Assembly: GCA_017631725.1 (NCBI GenBank)
Contig: JAGBSS010000178.1
Coordinates: 1 to 5,894, forward strand
DNA: 5,894 nt
Direction: 5' to 3'
Source: Clostridia bacterium
GTDB lineage: Bacteria > Bacillota > Clostridia > Christensenellales > Borkfalkiaceae
The notes beneath the pieces are model-generated. The model was not told where the DNA came from. It did no database searches and saw nothing but the letters and a program-made list of their open reading frames with translations. Below are positions 5,686 to 5,894 of the stretch, piece by piece. Position 1 is the first letter of the stretch. Each line of letters opens with the position of its first letter. Both the position numbers and the translations under genes were made by a program.

Positions 5686-5894
5686 GTGCTACCAACATTA
5701 AAAGAAGTAAAACAAATAGAAAACAACTTTCCCACTACTTGGCAAACGGTTATATTTAGGAACTATGGCATGGTTAAAACAAAACTTATTGCCAAAGTTT
5801 TATCTTGCCAAGAAAAAGTGGTTAAAATAGAAGCAAAAAGATTAGGTTTAAAAAAGATAAAATATAATGCAGATTGGCAAAAAAAGGGGTATAT
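5686..5894 (+). CDS. Unknown protein, N-terminal 69 residues only (3' partial)
   Basis: The reading frame opens with GTG at 5686 and is still open at the right edge of the window. The visible part is soluble, with no signal peptide or membrane segment. TTWQTVIFRNYGMV (17-30) is followed by a helix-turn-helix-like stretch from about 30 to 55 (KLIAKVLSCQEKVVKIEAKR), then KYNADWQKKGYI near the edge. From memory, the combination of a VIFRNYG motif, an HTH-like helix pair ending in RLGL, and a W--KGYI turn occurs at the start of some long uncharacterised proteins. I cannot verify this and assign no function. It is separated from the operon by a terminator and has its own promoter, so it is an independent transcription unit. 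Confidence 0.75.
   Translation, partial: MLPTLKEVKQIENNFPTTWQTVIFRNYGMVKTKLIAKVLSCQEKVVKIEAKRLGLKKIKYNADWQKKGY

Noticed and set aside
1..5894. Insertion sequences, CRISPR repeats, tRNA/rRNA genes or attachment sites
   Set aside because: None were seen. The only repeated DNA is the paralogous pair of STAS genes.

Overview
This window is AT-rich (about one third G+C by eye). Strong AAGGAG-type ribosome binding sites precede most genes, TGA and TAA are both used as ordinary stops, and Lys/Glu/Asn/Ile-rich proteins are written with AAA, GAA and TTA codons. Together with a SpoIIE/STAS partner-switching module this points to a low-GC Firmicute, probably a member of the Clostridia. Nothing identifies the genus.

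Layout: positions 1-5526 are one tight plus-strand gene run of seven genes, with gaps of 14, 28, 10, -8, 22 and -1 nt, ending in a clear Rho-independent terminator at 5533-5567. In order they are: (1) a membrane sensor with a Cache-like extracellular region, HAMP, PP2C/SpoIIE phosphatase and a C-terminal anti-sigma-type ATPase/kinase domain, cut off at its 5' end by the window edge; (2) a 98-aa STAS anti-sigma-factor-antagonist; (3) a 197-aa protein of unknown function whose N-terminal half weakly resembles the N-box region of a GHKL ATPase; (4) a 354-aa RelA/SpoT-type (p)ppGpp synthetase with a long helical C-terminal extension; (5) a 176-aa HD-domain small alarmone hydrolase overlapping gene 4 by 8 nt; (6) a second 98-aa STAS protein, 56/98 identical to the first; (7) a flavodoxin-fold NAD(P)H oxidoreductase. 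After the terminator, 5568-5685 holds a promoter region and a ribosome binding site for an eighth gene that runs off the right edge.

How the genes may work together (inference): the sensor detects an extracellular signal and its phosphatase domain dephosphorylates one or both STAS proteins, while the fused kinase domain, possibly also made separately from an internal start at 1706, rephosphorylates them. No sigma factor lies in the visible operon. What lies between the two STAS genes is a complete alarmone synthesis/hydrolysis pair, so the output of the switch may be ppGpp (or a related alarmone) rather than, or as well as, a sigma factor. This coupling is the most interesting feature of the window. 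An alternative reading of genes 4-5 is a toxSAS-type toxin with a small-alarmone-hydrolase antitoxin.

A second, independent observation is a codon-context effect: all 24 Asn/Asp/Tyr/His-Val pairs in the window are written NAC-GTN and none NAT-GTN.
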